Both the position numbers and the translations under genes were made by a program. A stretch of 64,000 nt of DNA from positions 466,286 to 530,285 of the forward strand of contig NW_020312012.1 in the NCBI RefSeq assembly GCF_003144115.1, read 5' to 3'. The notes under the pieces are model-generated. The model worked only from the letters and a program-made list of their open reading frames with translations, was not told where the DNA came from and did not search any database. Below, in pieces: positions 30,308 through 43,843 of the stretch (positions are counted from its first letter, which is position 1; the number at the start of each line of letters is the position of its first letter). Origin of the DNA: Tilletiopsis washingtonensis (Eukaryota; Basidiomycota; Exobasidiomycetes; Entylomatales).

Positions 30308-33254
30308 TCACTGCCCTTGCCAGTCGTCGTCGTCGTAGTCGTCCTCGGCGTGGGCGTCCGGCTCCATCTGCAGCGGACGTCAGCGCCATGCTCCCGCGCG
30401 CATCGTCAGAGCACTCACCTCGGCCATCGTGTGGAAGATCTCAGTGGCAAAGGCATTCATCAGGCCTGGTGTCACACCCTCCGCCGCCTCGAGCGCACGG
30501 CGGACATTGAGGATCGTGCGCTGCGCATCGGGATTCTGCGACACGGCGAGAGAAAGCTGAGAGAGGCGAGCGTTGAGCGACCGCGTCCTGGCACCTCGTT
30601 CACGGTGCACATGCACTTCAACTCACTTGCTCAAGAACAGGCAGGAACACGCCATGCAGCGCCGACGGCGGCGCCTCCTCCTGCGCCTGCCGCGAGGGTG
30701 CATGCTGTTGCGCATCCTGCTGCTGTCTGCCCGCCAGCGCCGCGGCAGTGCGAGGGTCCATGCTGCCTTCGCTGTCGGTACTGCTGTCCTTGGCGTGATG
30801 CCTCAGACGCATCTCCTCCATGCGCCGGCGCTCCGCCTCGACCGCGCTGTCGACTTGCGGCCGAGGATGAGTCGGCGGCGTGCTGAACTCCTCGCGCCGC
30901 GCGCCTGGCGTCTCCTCGTAGCGGCTTCGCTGAGGCGTGCCGTATGCGCCATTGGCTGCGTACGCGGCAGCATCGATGGACGCCTGCTGCTCGTAGCTGC
31001 GCGTCTTGGCCGCCGCCTGCGGGCTCACCGGCGGCTGAGCGCCATAGTCGCGTGCGTTGACAGTGATGCCGCTACCGCCGACGTTGTGCACCGAGGGGTC
31101 GTACTGGCCGTGGTTAGACGGGCCGGGCGCCGCATTGTTGTCCAGACCCGGGATCGCTGGGCGCGCAGCACTGGCACCCGGCACGCGCACAGTGCCGCCG
31201 GCCGAGCCACTGCCCGCCGAGCCCGACGAGCGCTGCGAGTTGAAGCGGTCCATGGGCAGGCCCATCTGGTGTGCCGCAAGCACCTGCTGGTGCTGCTGCT
31301 GCTGCTGCTGGCTCATTTGCGGCGGCGTCGGCAGCTCCTTGTGCGGCGCGCGGCCGTTGTTCTGCTGCGGCGCAGGTGGTGCGCCGCCTGCTGCACGCCC
31401 AACTGTGCCGCGTCGCACTGTGCCGAAGTCCCAGTTGTCGTCGTCGCCGTCATCCTCCTCCTCTGCGCCGCGACGTCCGTCATCTCCGTCGTCGTGTCCA
31501 TCGCCGCCCTCGGCGCGCCAGCGCTCTAGCCGCTCGATCAGCTCGGTCAGGTACGACGTCTTCTTGGCGCCGCGAATGAAGCGGTGCTTCAGCAGCTCGC
31601 GCGCAGTCGGGCGCTGCGCAGAGTCAGTCAGCAGGGCAGTTCTGCGTCTTTTGCCTCGCGTGAACTTACGTTGGCGGGGTCACGCTGCAGGCAAAAGGCG
31701 ACGAACTCGCGGAACGTCTTGGAAAAGCTCGCGTCGAGCTGCGGCGGCGGGTTCTTGGGAATGAGGAAGAGCACCTGTGAGAGCACGGGCGTCAGCTTGC
31801 CGGCAACACGAGGGCCGTGCTTGAACGTACTTTCATCGGATGCAGGTCCGCATACGGCGGCTCGCCCATCGCCATCTCGATTGCCGTGATGCCCAGACTC
31901 CAGATGTCGGCCTTGAAGTCGTAGCCGCTCTGCTTGATGACTTCGGGCGACATCCAGTACGGCGTGCCCACGAACGTGTTCTTCTTCGTCATCGTTGCCG
32001 TGAGCTGGCCCGAGACGCCAAAGTCTGCCAGCTTGACGTCGCCCGAGGACGAGAGGAGCACGTTGGCCGCTGCAGACACGCGCGGACGTGTCAGCTGCAG
32101 TCGCGCCAGCGTCACGACTGCGAAAGGCGACACACCTTTGATGTCGCGATGCAGCTTGCCCTCGCCGTGCAGGTAGTCGAGGCCCTTGAGGAGCTCGCGC
32201 AGCACAATCGCGATGTAGTCCTCGCGGAAGCGACCGGGCTTCATCTGCGCGCCGCCACCTCGCGTCAGTCTCGCGCCTCTCCTCCGCCTGCCTCGATTGC
32301 ACGCACCAGATCTGAGCAGCTGCCGCCGCTGCAGTACTCCATTACAATCCACAGATTTGTGCCCTTCAGCCACGAGCCATGGTACCTGGGCGAGCGGATC
32401 AGGTTACGCCTCGGTGCAGCGCACAGACCGTCAGACTCACTTCGTCACGTGGCTGCTGTCGAGCTGGCTCAGGATCGAAATCTCCTGCTGGATGTCGTCG
32501 ATCTCGTCCTCTGCATTCTCCAGGTCGATGATCTTGATTGCCACCGGCTGCCGTGTGAGCTTGGAGAAGCCCTTGAACACCTCGCTGCGGGCGCGCCAGG
32601 GCAGTGTCAGCGCTGGGCCCCGGACAAGTCGCGGCAAGATGGTCTGCAAAATGCTCATGCAGGGCCGCTGCGCTCGCCGTTGCCCTGCCTGCGACCAGCT
32701 CGTAGCTCACGAAGCGGAGCTCGGCAAGGTCCTACCTCCAGGCCGAGCTGACCGGCCTGGCCCGGCCTGCGAGCAAAGTGCGTCTCCAGCCCAGGCCCGT
32801 CCAAGGGCGCGCGCCACGCATCGGATCTGCCGTCTTAGCAGCGGGCAAGCTGCTACGGCCGTGCTGTCGCAGGCGAGGAAGGCTCGAGATCCGGCGCCAT
32901 CTGTACAGAGCGCGCGACAGCCAGCAAGCGCTGCGATGCCGGGATGCCCGGACGAGCCAGCGCTTCTCGCAGCCTGTGACCCAGCGGCGCACGCACTGCC
33001 GCCTCCTGGCCTCGCTGCGAGCCGATCCGAGCAAGAAGGCTCACTGCTCCCTCGTGCCGCAGCGACTGTTCTCCACTCAGCTCTCGGCCAGATCACTCAC
33101 CCGAATGAGCCCTTGCCAATGCGGTCCTGGCGCACGTAGTACTCCTCGGGGTCCGAGCCCTGCGGCGGAGCGTCCTGCGGCGGCGCGACAGGCGACGTCA
33201 GCTCTGCGCCTCGCAGATGCGCACAGAGCAAGCAAGCTGAAGACTCACCATCAT
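30308..33254 (-). CDS. Germinal-centre (STE20/GCK-III) protein kinase
   Basis: Ten exons (33254-33249, 33174-33101, 32584-32441, 32385-32307, 32244-32136, 32069-31831, 31774-31670, 31613-30627, 30535-30419, 30367-30308) give 639 residues. The kinase domain starts almost at the N-terminus: [14 protein letters not shown] (Gly loop), [10 protein letters not shown] (ATP lysine), LHRDIKAANVLL (catalytic loop), [10 protein letters not shown], and [13 protein letters not shown] (activation segment), with the CSGGSC hinge typical of GCK-III kinases such as yeast Kic1/Sps1, Ustilago Don3 and animal MST3/4. It ends in [20 protein letters not shown]. The tail is Gln-, Asn- and Ser-rich (one QQQQQQ run) and closes with a conserved helical block and an acidic DDYDDDDW end. 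Likely roles are cytokinesis, septation and polarity. The first coding exon is only six nucleotides (ATGATG), inferred from splice sites. Confidence 0.88.
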
Positions 33255-35737
33255 ATTGACGAAGCTTTACGAGCTGGCGGGCGAGAGGAGAATCGCGACG
33301 CGACCGCGGCTGCGCGAGGTTGAGCTCACGGGCAGAGCCAGCGGGCTCGAGAGATGGCGCGGCTCAGGTCACGCGACGAGCGTGAGATTTCGTAAAGTGT
33401 GCTGACGGGCGTGCGATACGCTCTCGGCGCCGTGACTGGGGCGTGTTCGAGGCGTGAGGATGGAGCGGCAGCGTGCGCAGTTGCGGCGTGCGCGAGACGA
33501 GGGCTCGGGCGCGCGCAAGGACGTGAGGGCGTGCGAGACGCGGGCTGCGGCAACTGTGCAGCTCGTGCCGAGGCTCAAAGTGAGAGAGAGCTGGCCGGCG
33601 TGAGGAGTGACGGCGAGGAGCGGCGAGTGGCTGGGGGAGAGAGAGGCAAAGCAAGCGAGCGGCTGGGCGACGACACAGAGCGGCAGCAGCTGCTTGCCGT
33701 GCGCAGCGGGCCGTGTGTGTCTTGTGTGCGGTGCGGCGCGTCGTGCTGGCGGCCTGCCTCGCGCCGCGCGCCGAGGCACGGCAGCTGCAGCCGCGGCGCC
33801 GAAGGCAACCCACCGCCGCGGCGGCGCCCACGCGCGACGCTGCCGCCACGCTTGATGCTGGCTGAGGCCGGGCCTCCGCTCGCTGCCGTTCCTTCTCGTC
33901 GCACCGTTGCAGCGGCTCGCACTCGTCACCTTGCACTGCGATCGGCTCCGATTGCCAGGCGTGTCGAAGCAAGCTTCGGCAGCATCCAGGCTTGCGGGCC
34001 ACGCACGCTGCAGCAGCATCCCTGCTCGGTGCTGTCCACGCAAGCTGGGCGAGCACAGCCACGCGCGACGCCTCCCTGCGACGCACCGACGGCCGCCCTC
34101 CGAAGCATCCTGAGAGCACTCAGCCCAGCGTTCGGGCCGGTGGCTATCTCGACAAGTGCTCTCGAAGCGGGTCATCATGTCGCTTGCTGACGACGAATGG
34201 CGACGACGAAACGCCGTGTCGCCGTCGGCGTCGCAATCAAATCTCTCATCAGCCCCTGCGAGGCGGCCCGGACGGAGGCGCCTCATCATGGATGCCGCGC
34301 GCCCTCGCCGCAGTCGACGGAGGACGTCTTCCAATCAGACGTTGCCCTCGTCGGCGCTGCTGAGCTGCGTCGACAGCCACATTGTCCCGCTGCTCGTGTC
34401 GGCCAGCGTCGGCAGCAGCATGGCAGCGGCCGGCGGATGCTGGCGCGTGCGCGGCTGCAGGGGCTACGTCCGCAGCCTGTCGGATGACGGCGCGCATGAG
34501 AGGCCTTCCCCGCGTCGACCTCCGCTCGCTCCGCACGTCTCGCGGCCCCTCTCGCCCAACACCTCCGACACCGCCTCGCACTCTCCTCCAAAGGGCAGCA
34601 GGATTGAACGCCAACTCCGAGCATAGTGATGCTGCGGATCGCAGAGCCCGGGCGTCATGATCTATCGCAGACCTGCGTCTAGAAGCCATGGCGCAGCCCC
34701 TCGCGCTAAAGCTTGGCGACGCGCTACGACCTGGCGCACCTCCTCTTCTCGCAGCGGAGCATCCCTTTCAACTCGACCCCAGCCTTGCGCTTCGCGTCGC
34801 CGCACCGGCCGTCGTTCGCTGCTTCCAGACGCACGCTGTCTGCACGACGAGGCAGCGAGCGACAGCGAGGCAGTGGTTGTCAGCGCTGCATCCGCCCTCA
34901 GCCACAGGGCGCAGCACATCGCCCGCACGTCGGGGTGCCGCGACTAGTGCGGCGCGGCCCTCTCATGCTTCATGCCTCGAAGCGCTGCACTGCAGCTGAG
35001 CTCTCGTCTTCGCGCGCCAGTCAAGAGGGCCACTCCAACCGCTCGCTTAGCGTGCCGCAGCGACAATCTGGCATGCAGGAGAGGCCGTCCGGATGGACGA
35101 TTCGCCCACGCGCGGCAAGTGCGGACGACGAGCTCGCTGGGCCAGCCACGTGCGAGCAAGGCCACCCTCGACGGGCGTGCAGCGCTGCGAGTCAGCGACT
35201 CTGGGCCAGCTTCTGGGGAGCAAAGCGATTGCGACGCAGAGACCTTGCCATCAGGCCAGATGATCCGAGGCCCAGCTCCCGAACCACGTTCGGGGGCGCC
35301 TCGAGAAGGGGCCGCGGCGAGTCGCGCCTCCGCGAGGCCAAATTTGGCGGACGCACCGTCTTCCTTCGGACGAGTCTCTGACCCGTGCAGATTGTGTCGC
35401 ACTCTGTCGTCCCACACGCAGTGCAAGGCGAGCATCAGAGGGCACAAGGATGGCCGCAGCGGACGCGGGAGCAGGCTGGCTCTCGGCCGTGCTCGTGCGA
35501 GCGTGGGACCGGCCAGGCCGGCCGCATCACGTGCGCGCGCGGCGAGAATGTCTGGGACGTATAGGTAGCCCTGCTTGAAGTCGTGCGCGAGCGCGCGGAC
35601 CAGTTCTAGCCCTTCTCACCCTCACCACCCTCTTCGCATCTGCACCTCTCTTCACCGGCTGCGCTCCTGAAGCTCCATGCTCCAGCCAGTCAAGCGGAGC
35701 TGAGCTGCCGGTGCGCGCCGCCGCCTCCTCCGGGCCC
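33255..35737. other. Gene-free block of 2.5 kb between divergent genes
   Basis: This block separates the kinase and PPR gene starts and contains both promoters. The open frames are of the Arg/Ser/Ala type with no family motif and mirror one another on both strands. No tRNA, repeat or mobile element is seen. A TATAGG-like sequence lies about 175 bp before the PPR start (near 35560). Confidence 0.55.
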
Positions 35738-38700
35738 ATGCGTTGCGCGCGAGCGTCGCTGTCCAGCTGCGCCTCGCTCGGCCTGCCTGGGCTCGCTGCG
35801 GCTGCCGGCAGCCGACGGGGCCCGCTGGCGCTGCGACTGGCCTCGTTGCTGCCGCTCACTGCAGGGCCGTCGCGATTGCCGCAGCCGCTGGCGCTGGCTG
35901 CTCGGCCCATCACCACTCGCCCGCCCGCCTTCTTCCATCCTTCGCGTCCCGACTTTCTTCCATCGCCGTCCAGCAGCGCCAGCAGCTCGGCTGCACCAGA
36001 CGCTCAGCCTACGCATGAGCCTCACTCGCACACCTTCTATGTGCCGTCTCTGCCACAGCCGCCGCCGCTCGAGGCGCTCCCGCCACGGCATCACGACCTG
36101 CAGCACGCCGTCAATCTAGACGATGCCGACGCAGCGTGGGCCGCATGGCTCGCGCTTGAAGGCGAGACACTGGACGCCTCGCTTCTACGCTGCTTCTGGT
36201 GGCAGATCGCGTCCTACTCGCCCTACCTGCCGCCTGCTGCCGACTTTGACGAGCACTCTGCGCTGCGCCAAGATGCGCTGCGGCAGGCCGGCGAGGCGGT
36301 GCGCGCCGCACGGACCTTGCGACAGCGCCTCACAGACATCTGGACCGCGCTGCAGGACGGCGAGCGAGAGGCTCTTGGCCCGCTCGCGTCGCAGCGCTAC
36401 GTCTACGCACATCTGCTGCCGTCGCTGCTGCTCGAAGAGATGCAGAGCGTGGCGCCGCTGGACACGCTCTACGACGTGCAAGAGGCCCAGCTGTGTGCTG
36501 CTCTCACGTGGCTACCCGAGCACAGCGCTTCTCTCGTTCGCCGAGCCGCAAGGCTTCTTGCTAGCAGTGGGCATCTCGCGCTGGCCGTCGAGGCGCTGCA
36601 GGACGCGCCAGCCGCTCTCGACGCCCCTCTCGGCGCTCACATCGTGTCCCTTGCCGCTTCCGACGAGAGCGCGAGGCAAGGCGCCACAGGCCTGCTGCAA
36701 GTCCTTTCGCAGCCGGGCGCTCATCCTGCTCGGCACGTCCTCACCCTCAACACGCTGGTGAGCCTGCTTGACGAGCGGGACGTCGAGGCGCTGCTGGCGG
36801 AGATGCAGAGCGACTCGTGGCTTGCGCCGTACGCGGCTCTACACCTGCTCAAGCGCTCCCATACGGTGCGAGCGGAGGTGCTGCAGTACGCGCAGAGCAA
36901 GCCCAGCCCAGCTACGGAAGGAAGAGACGAGGCCGCTCGAGGGCGCAGAAGCGCGCGTTCAGAAGCACTGGAGCTGCCCGACGAGCCCGAGATGCTCAAG
37001 AGCTTCAGGGACATCGATGCACGCTCGGCGCTGATGCATCAAGTCGCCGCGCAGCTCGCACAGGAAGCGCTCGAGACGTTGCGTGCGCCGCGCTCCGGCA
37101 AATCTCGTGCCGGCCAGGATGCCGAAACAGCGCGTCGGACGACGCCTAGAGCTCTGCGGCGAGCCATGCAACTGTGGCTGTCTGCTCCAGAGGCTGTACC
37201 TACGCCGCTGCAGGCTGACGAGATGCTGGTGTCATGCGTCTTCGAGCACTTAGACAGCGCTTCGCGAGCTGGTCCAGGCGTGCTTCGCGCGGCAGACAGT
37301 GCCATGCTGCCGCTCCTGCGCAGCCTCACCGCCGTGCTCTATCAGCGCGAGGCTCGCAGCACGCATGCACGCAGACGGACCTTCGACTTGCGCAAGCGCT
37401 CGACACTCTCAGCAGAGGAGCGCGCCCAGCAGCTCAAGCTCAAGCCTGCCTCACACGCGGCCCTGCTCGAGGCGCACCTCATGCTGGGCGATGAGGCGGG
37501 CGCCCTCGCTCTCTGGCGCGATCTCGTCGCTCGCGAGGTCTTTCCGGGCCAGGAGCGAGACGGCGCAGGACAGATCCGACACCGCACTCGCGGCGACGTC
37601 TTGCTTCGACGAGAGTACTACGACGTGATCCTCGACTCGTGCGTCGTGAGCGCAGCCTCAAGCAGCGGCAGCTACGTGTCTGGCGCTGCGATCGATCGTA
37701 CGCCGAATGTCTCGCCAACGGAGGCCATGCTGCTCATGTCGCTGCGCATGGCCCACTCGCCTCTCGACCCGCCGCCTGACCACGTCATCCTGAAGGTCGT
37801 GCGCGGTCTGCTCCAGCATGACGGCCTGGCGGCGATGCATCTGCTGCAGCAGCTCGCCGATGCGCAGGTGCCGCTCACAGCCCGGCTTGCCACGGCCATC
37901 GTGCGCGCCTTCCACGACGCCGGAGCGGAGTGGGCCGATCAGACACTCTCACTCGCCGAGGCCTTCGTGTCGCAGTGGTGTCGCCGGGCAAACAAAGACA
38001 ACGCCGGCAGAGTCACGCTGCGGAACGCGTTGACGGAAGGGCCGCGAGGCAGCATCCTTGAACAGGTACGAGAATGGCTTGCTATCGGCAAAACGAGACA
38101 GAGAGATGCACCGCCTCTGCTGCTCTTCGCCCTCGCTGTGAGCGCAGCCGGCCGGTCCTTCGTCGACTACACGCCTGAGCGGCGCGTGCGCACGTTTGAC
38201 CTTTTCAACGCGATGCGCCTGCTCCTGCAAGCCCAGCTGCTCTCGCCAACGGCTCTGCAACGCACGCAGATCGGCCGCGACGGCTACCGGAGCTGGTTTG
38301 GCGACTTCGCTGCGTCGCAGGTTCGCTCTGGCGCGATCCAGTACCAGACGCTCTTGGCCGCCTACAACGGTGCGCTTCGGACCGTGCAGGCAGCGCCAGC
38401 GTACGAGACTGGGCATTCGGAGCTGCAGCTGGAGCCCTTGCGTCTCGAGCCGACACAGCTGCTCCCCGACGCGCTACACGCCTCACCTCGCAAGACTCAG
38501 TCGGCCGCACCCGACGAGGACGACTCGCTCTTCTCCACGGTGCGACGCGAGCTGGAAGACGTGCTCGGCGTGCCGGGCAATGCCCAGACATGGGCGCTGC
38601 GCATTACGGGCTACCTCATGCCCTACCAGCCGCCGCCCGCGCCAGGTGACCCGCATCCTCCGTCATGGGCCAGTCTCGAGATGTCGCGCGCCGAGGTGTT

Positions 38701-39295
38701 CGATGCCCCGCTCAGGCCTGAGCGCCTGAGCGCCGCACTGCAGCTCTTCCGTCTCGCCGGCGAGGCCAAGTACCACCGCGGCGGCGACTACGTGCCGCCT
38801 TCGCAGCGCGAGCGCATCGAGCCGCCGCGGCAGCAAGTGCGCATCAAGTCGCAAGACGCCGGCCGGCTCGTCGTGTGCCTTGCGCGCGCGTCGCGCTTCG
38901 AGGAGGCACAGGAGGTACTCGACGAGTTCTGGGCGCGCCATCTGGGCTCAAGCCACGGCACGCCCGGCGGCTGGACGGCGGGCATCATCGGCGCCGAGCT
39001 GGCGCTGCACGCCATGCAAGGGCGGGCCGAGACGCTCGAGCTCAAGCTGGCCGAGGCCCAGCGACTCGGCTACCGCCTCACGCCGCACTGGAAGCGCAAC
39101 CTGCGCCTCTGGCTGCGGCAGAAGGGCGGGAGCGTCGCGGCGTTGGCGCCGGCGCAACAAGTATCACCAGCGGATCCGCCGCGCGAGGCTGCCGAGCTGC
39201 CCCTGCCGGAGCGGGAGGATGAGTGGCGCAGGCGCGTCTTCAGCGCCCTGGCTTCTGGACAGCCAGCTTGGTCGCGTGGGGGCGAGCTGGTCTGA
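35738..39295 (+). CDS. Mitochondrial PPR-like (pentatricopeptide) protein
   Basis: One uninterrupted frame of 1185 residues. The first ~65 residues (MRCARASLSSCASLG, rich in Arg, Ser, Leu and Ala, ending LAARPITTRPP) form a classic mitochondrial presequence. The rest is alpha-helical, with helix-turn-helix units of about 35 residues such as HAALLEAHLMLGDEAGALAL, MHLLQQLADAQVPLTARLAT and VVCLARASRFEEAQEVLDEF, which resemble degenerate PPR repeats. PPR proteins bind organellar RNA and act in mitochondrial mRNA stability or translation; a target cannot be given. Start at the ATG preceding MRCARAS; no upstream ATG is in frame. The absence of introns in 3.6 kb contrasts with its neighbours. Confidence 0.6.
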   Translation: MRCARASLSSCASLGLPGLAAAAGSRRGPLALRLASLLPLTAGPSRLPQPLALAARPITTRPPAFFHPSRPDFLPSPSSSASSSAAPDAQPTHEPHSHTFYVPSLPQPPPLEALPPRHHDLQHAVNLDDADAAWAAWLALEGETLDASLLRCFWWQIASYSPYLPPAADFDEHSALRQDALRQAGEAVRAARTLRQRLTDIWTALQDGEREALGPLASQRYVYAHLLPSLLLEEMQSVAPLDTLYDVQEAQLCAALTWLPEHSASLVRRAARLLASSGHLALAVEALQDAPAALDAPLGAHIVSLAASDESARQGATGLLQVLSQPGAHPARHVLTLNTLVSLLDERDVEALLAEMQSDSWLAPYAALHLLKRSHTVRAEVLQYAQSKPSPATEGRDEAARGRRSARSEALELPDEPEMLKSFRDIDARSALMHQVAAQLAQEALETLRAPRSGKSRAGQDAETARRTTPRALRRAMQLWLSAPEAVPTPLQADEMLVSCVFEHLDSASRAGPGVLRAADSAMLPLLRSLTAVLYQREARSTHARRRTFDLRKRSTLSAEERAQQLKLKPASHAALLEAHLMLGDEAGALALWRDLVAREVFPGQERDGAGQIRHRTRGDVLLRREYYDVILDSCVVSAASSSGSYVSGAAIDRTPNVSPTEAMLLMSLRMAHSPLDPPPDHVILKVVRGLLQHDGLAAMHLLQQLADAQVPLTARLATAIVRAFHDAGAEWADQTLSLAEAFVSQWCRRANKDNAGRVTLRNALTEGPRGSILEQVREWLAIGKTRQRDAPPLLLFALAVSAAGRSFVDYTPERRVRTFDLFNAMRLLLQAQLLSPTALQRTQIGRDGYRSWFGDFAASQVRSGAIQYQTLLAAYNGALRTVQAAPAYETGHSELQLEPLRLEPTQLLPDALHASPRKTQSAAPDEDDSLFSTVRRELEDVLGVPGNAQTWALRITGYLMPYQPPPAPGDPHPPSWASLEMSRAEVFDAPLRPERLSAALQLFRLAGEAKYHRGGDYVPPSQRERIEPPRQQVRIKSQDAGRLVVCLARASRFEEAQEVLDEFWARHLGSSHGTPGGWTAGIIGAELALHAMQGRAETLELKLAEAQRLGYRLTPHWKRNLRLWLRQKGGSVAALAPAQQVSPADPPREAAELPLPEREDEWRRRVFSALASGQPAWSRGGELV

Positions 39296-39419
39296 GCAAT
39301 GCAGCGCTTCGGACAACGTGAAGATGTGTGCAGTGGGCGGACGTGGATCATACAAGTACATGGTAACGAGGAAGCAGACCCGGGGTAAGAGACGGAGAGA
39401 GGATAGGAGGCAGGACCCG

Positions 39420-42045
<2,626 letters not shown>

Positions 42046-42508
42046 GGTTGCGGGCTGGGTGGTGGTGTGTGAGGGAGAGCCCGTGCGGAGTGGCAGCGTC
42101 GGCAGCGAGCTTCGCGCCGGCCGAAAGCCGCCCTCGGCATCGCAGCAGCAGCGCAGCACCCTCCTCTCGTGCCTGCCTCGCAGCAGCTCGCCGCCGCCCT
42201 GCCGCGCCAACACCAAGACGCGTCCTGCGTGGACGCGTAAAGTGGCGCGTGTCTTACGTCAGCCAGCGCGAGGGCTGAACCCTCTCTCACGCGCGAGAGC
42301 ATTCCTGCGGCTGGCACAGCCTCCACCCTGACCGCCCAGCGGGCCTGGAGCTCGAAGCGGCGCGATGACGTCGGGATCAGCGCCCGCCGCGCCTCGAGCT
42401 CGCTGCGCATCTAGCCAAGGCCAAGCCACTCGCGTGAGCCCGTTGCGGGGTGCATCGCGCTTGCCTCGCTCTCACCACCACCACCACCTCCCACATCACC
42501 TCACAGCC
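42046..42508. promoter_or_regulatory. Divergent promoter of MCM5 and the DUF4112 gene
   Basis: 463 bp between the two start codons. The region contains two ACGCGT boxes (see separate entry) and a nearby TGGCGCG, all about 170-205 bp before the MCM5 start. A CACCAC/CATCACC pyrimidine-rich leader precedes the DUF4112 ATG. Confidence 0.6.
42218..42238. promoter_or_regulatory. Pair of MluI cell-cycle boxes (ACGCGT)
   Basis: ACGCGT occurs at 42218-42223 and again at 42233-42238, 15 bp apart. ACGCGT is the binding site of the Mbp1/Swi6-type MBF factor of fungi, which drives DNA-replication genes at G1/S. The pairing and the identity of the neighbour (MCM5) make this more than chance; binding is inferred. 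Confidence 0.65.
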
Positions 42509-43544
42509 ATGGCCTTCATCGCCAACAAGGTCGCACGCGGCTTCATCGAGCGCAACGCCAAGCAGTACGAGCCCGTCGACCCGTTCTACGAGTACTACGT
42601 CGATGCCTCGGGCAAGGAGAAGCGCAGAAAGGTGTGTGCTGCCGAGGTGGCACGTGTGGCGGACGCAGGCTGACGGTGGCCCTCTCGCTTGCAGCGCCCG
42701 CCGCCGCCTGGCCTGACAAAGGAGGAGGCGAAGCTGCTGCGCAAGATCTCGCGCCGCGCCCACTACCTCGACAAGGGCTTCCACATCTGCGGCTTCAAGT
42801 TCGGCTGGACAGTGAGTCAGGCGCGGCGAGAGAGACGCGGACATAGGGACGGCGTGTGAGGCATAGGATAGAAGTGGCGTTCGGAGCTGGCGCCGCACAC
42901 ATTTCCCTCATGTGTTGCTCGCTCAGCTTGGCGCAAGTCTGCGTGCGACCTGAGCACCTCTCGTGCCTCATGCTGACGCCCGCTGTCGCAGTTCATCATC
43001 GGCATCATCCCGGGCGCCGGTGACATCGCAAGTGCCGGCCTCAACTACACGCTCGTGCTGAAGCCCGCTAAGAAGGGCGTCGACTTGCCTGACTGGGTCG
43101 TGCACCGCATGGTCGTGAACAACGCAGTCAGCGCTGGCATTGGTGAGTGCTTGCGGGGGATCCGTGCTCTGAGAACGCTGGCTGACGCGGATGCTCGAAC
43201 AGGCTTCGTGCCGCTTGTGGGTGACATTGCACTGGCCATCTGGCGTGCCAATTCGCGCAACGTGAGTCTGGCGATGCGTTGCCATTGCTTCGCCACAGCT
43301 GACGCATCTCTGGCCTCAGGCAAAGCTGCTGGAAGAGTTCCTGCGCGTCAAGGGCGAGGAGCACATTCTCGCCGGCCTGCCAGGCCTGACCACCGAGCAG
43401 CCGCTGCCCCCAGGTGCGCGCTCCAAGGATGGTGGCACTGCGCCGGAGCAGCACCCCGCGCAGGCATCGGCCAAGGAGTTCGTCAAGAGCAACAGCTCGA
43501 ACAACCTACAGCCGGGCGGCGCTCAGGCGGCCGCACGCAAGTGA
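42509..43544 (+). CDS. DUF4112 family membrane-associated protein
   Basis: Five exons (42509-42631, 42695-42811, 42992-43142, 43203-43261, 43320-43544) give 224 residues. The central part carries the DUF4112 signature: LDKGFHICGFKFGWTFIIGI, IPGAGDIASAGLNYTLVL, HRMVVNNAVSAGIGFVPLVG and DIALAIWRANSRNAKLLEEF. Two hydrophobic stretches (about 75-100 and 122-145) with paired Gly/Pro turns suggest hairpin insertion in a membrane. The C-terminus is Ser/Gln/Ala-rich and disordered. The family is common in fungi and bacteria and has no established biochemical role. The short exons and clean phases support the model. Confidence 0.88.
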
Positions 43545-43843
43545 GCTGCCACCCGTCTCCCTGCCGACTGCTGCTCTCCGCATACCCGGGTCTTCGTCGC
43601 GTTGCCTCACCGCGGACTCTGCTCCTGAATCGCTCTGCGCTTGATAATCGTCGCTGCTCAATGATATACCTCTCCCTCGGCATCCGGTGTCAGAAGCGGC
43701 GCAGCGCAGCTCGAAGAGACAGTGCATTGATGTGGAAGACGGTGACGTGAGTGTGCACAGGGACGCTTGGATGATGGAAGGGGCGAGAAAATGAGAGGGC
43801 AGAATGGCGCAGATCTTGATGTCGTGAGGTCGTGAACGAGCGT

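Noticed and set aside
32000-32302. Kinase exon reading straight through the introns at 31.8-32.3 kb
   Set aside because: The read-through frame loses the HRD-to-DFG continuity; splicing at GT-AG sites restores all kinase subdomains in phase.
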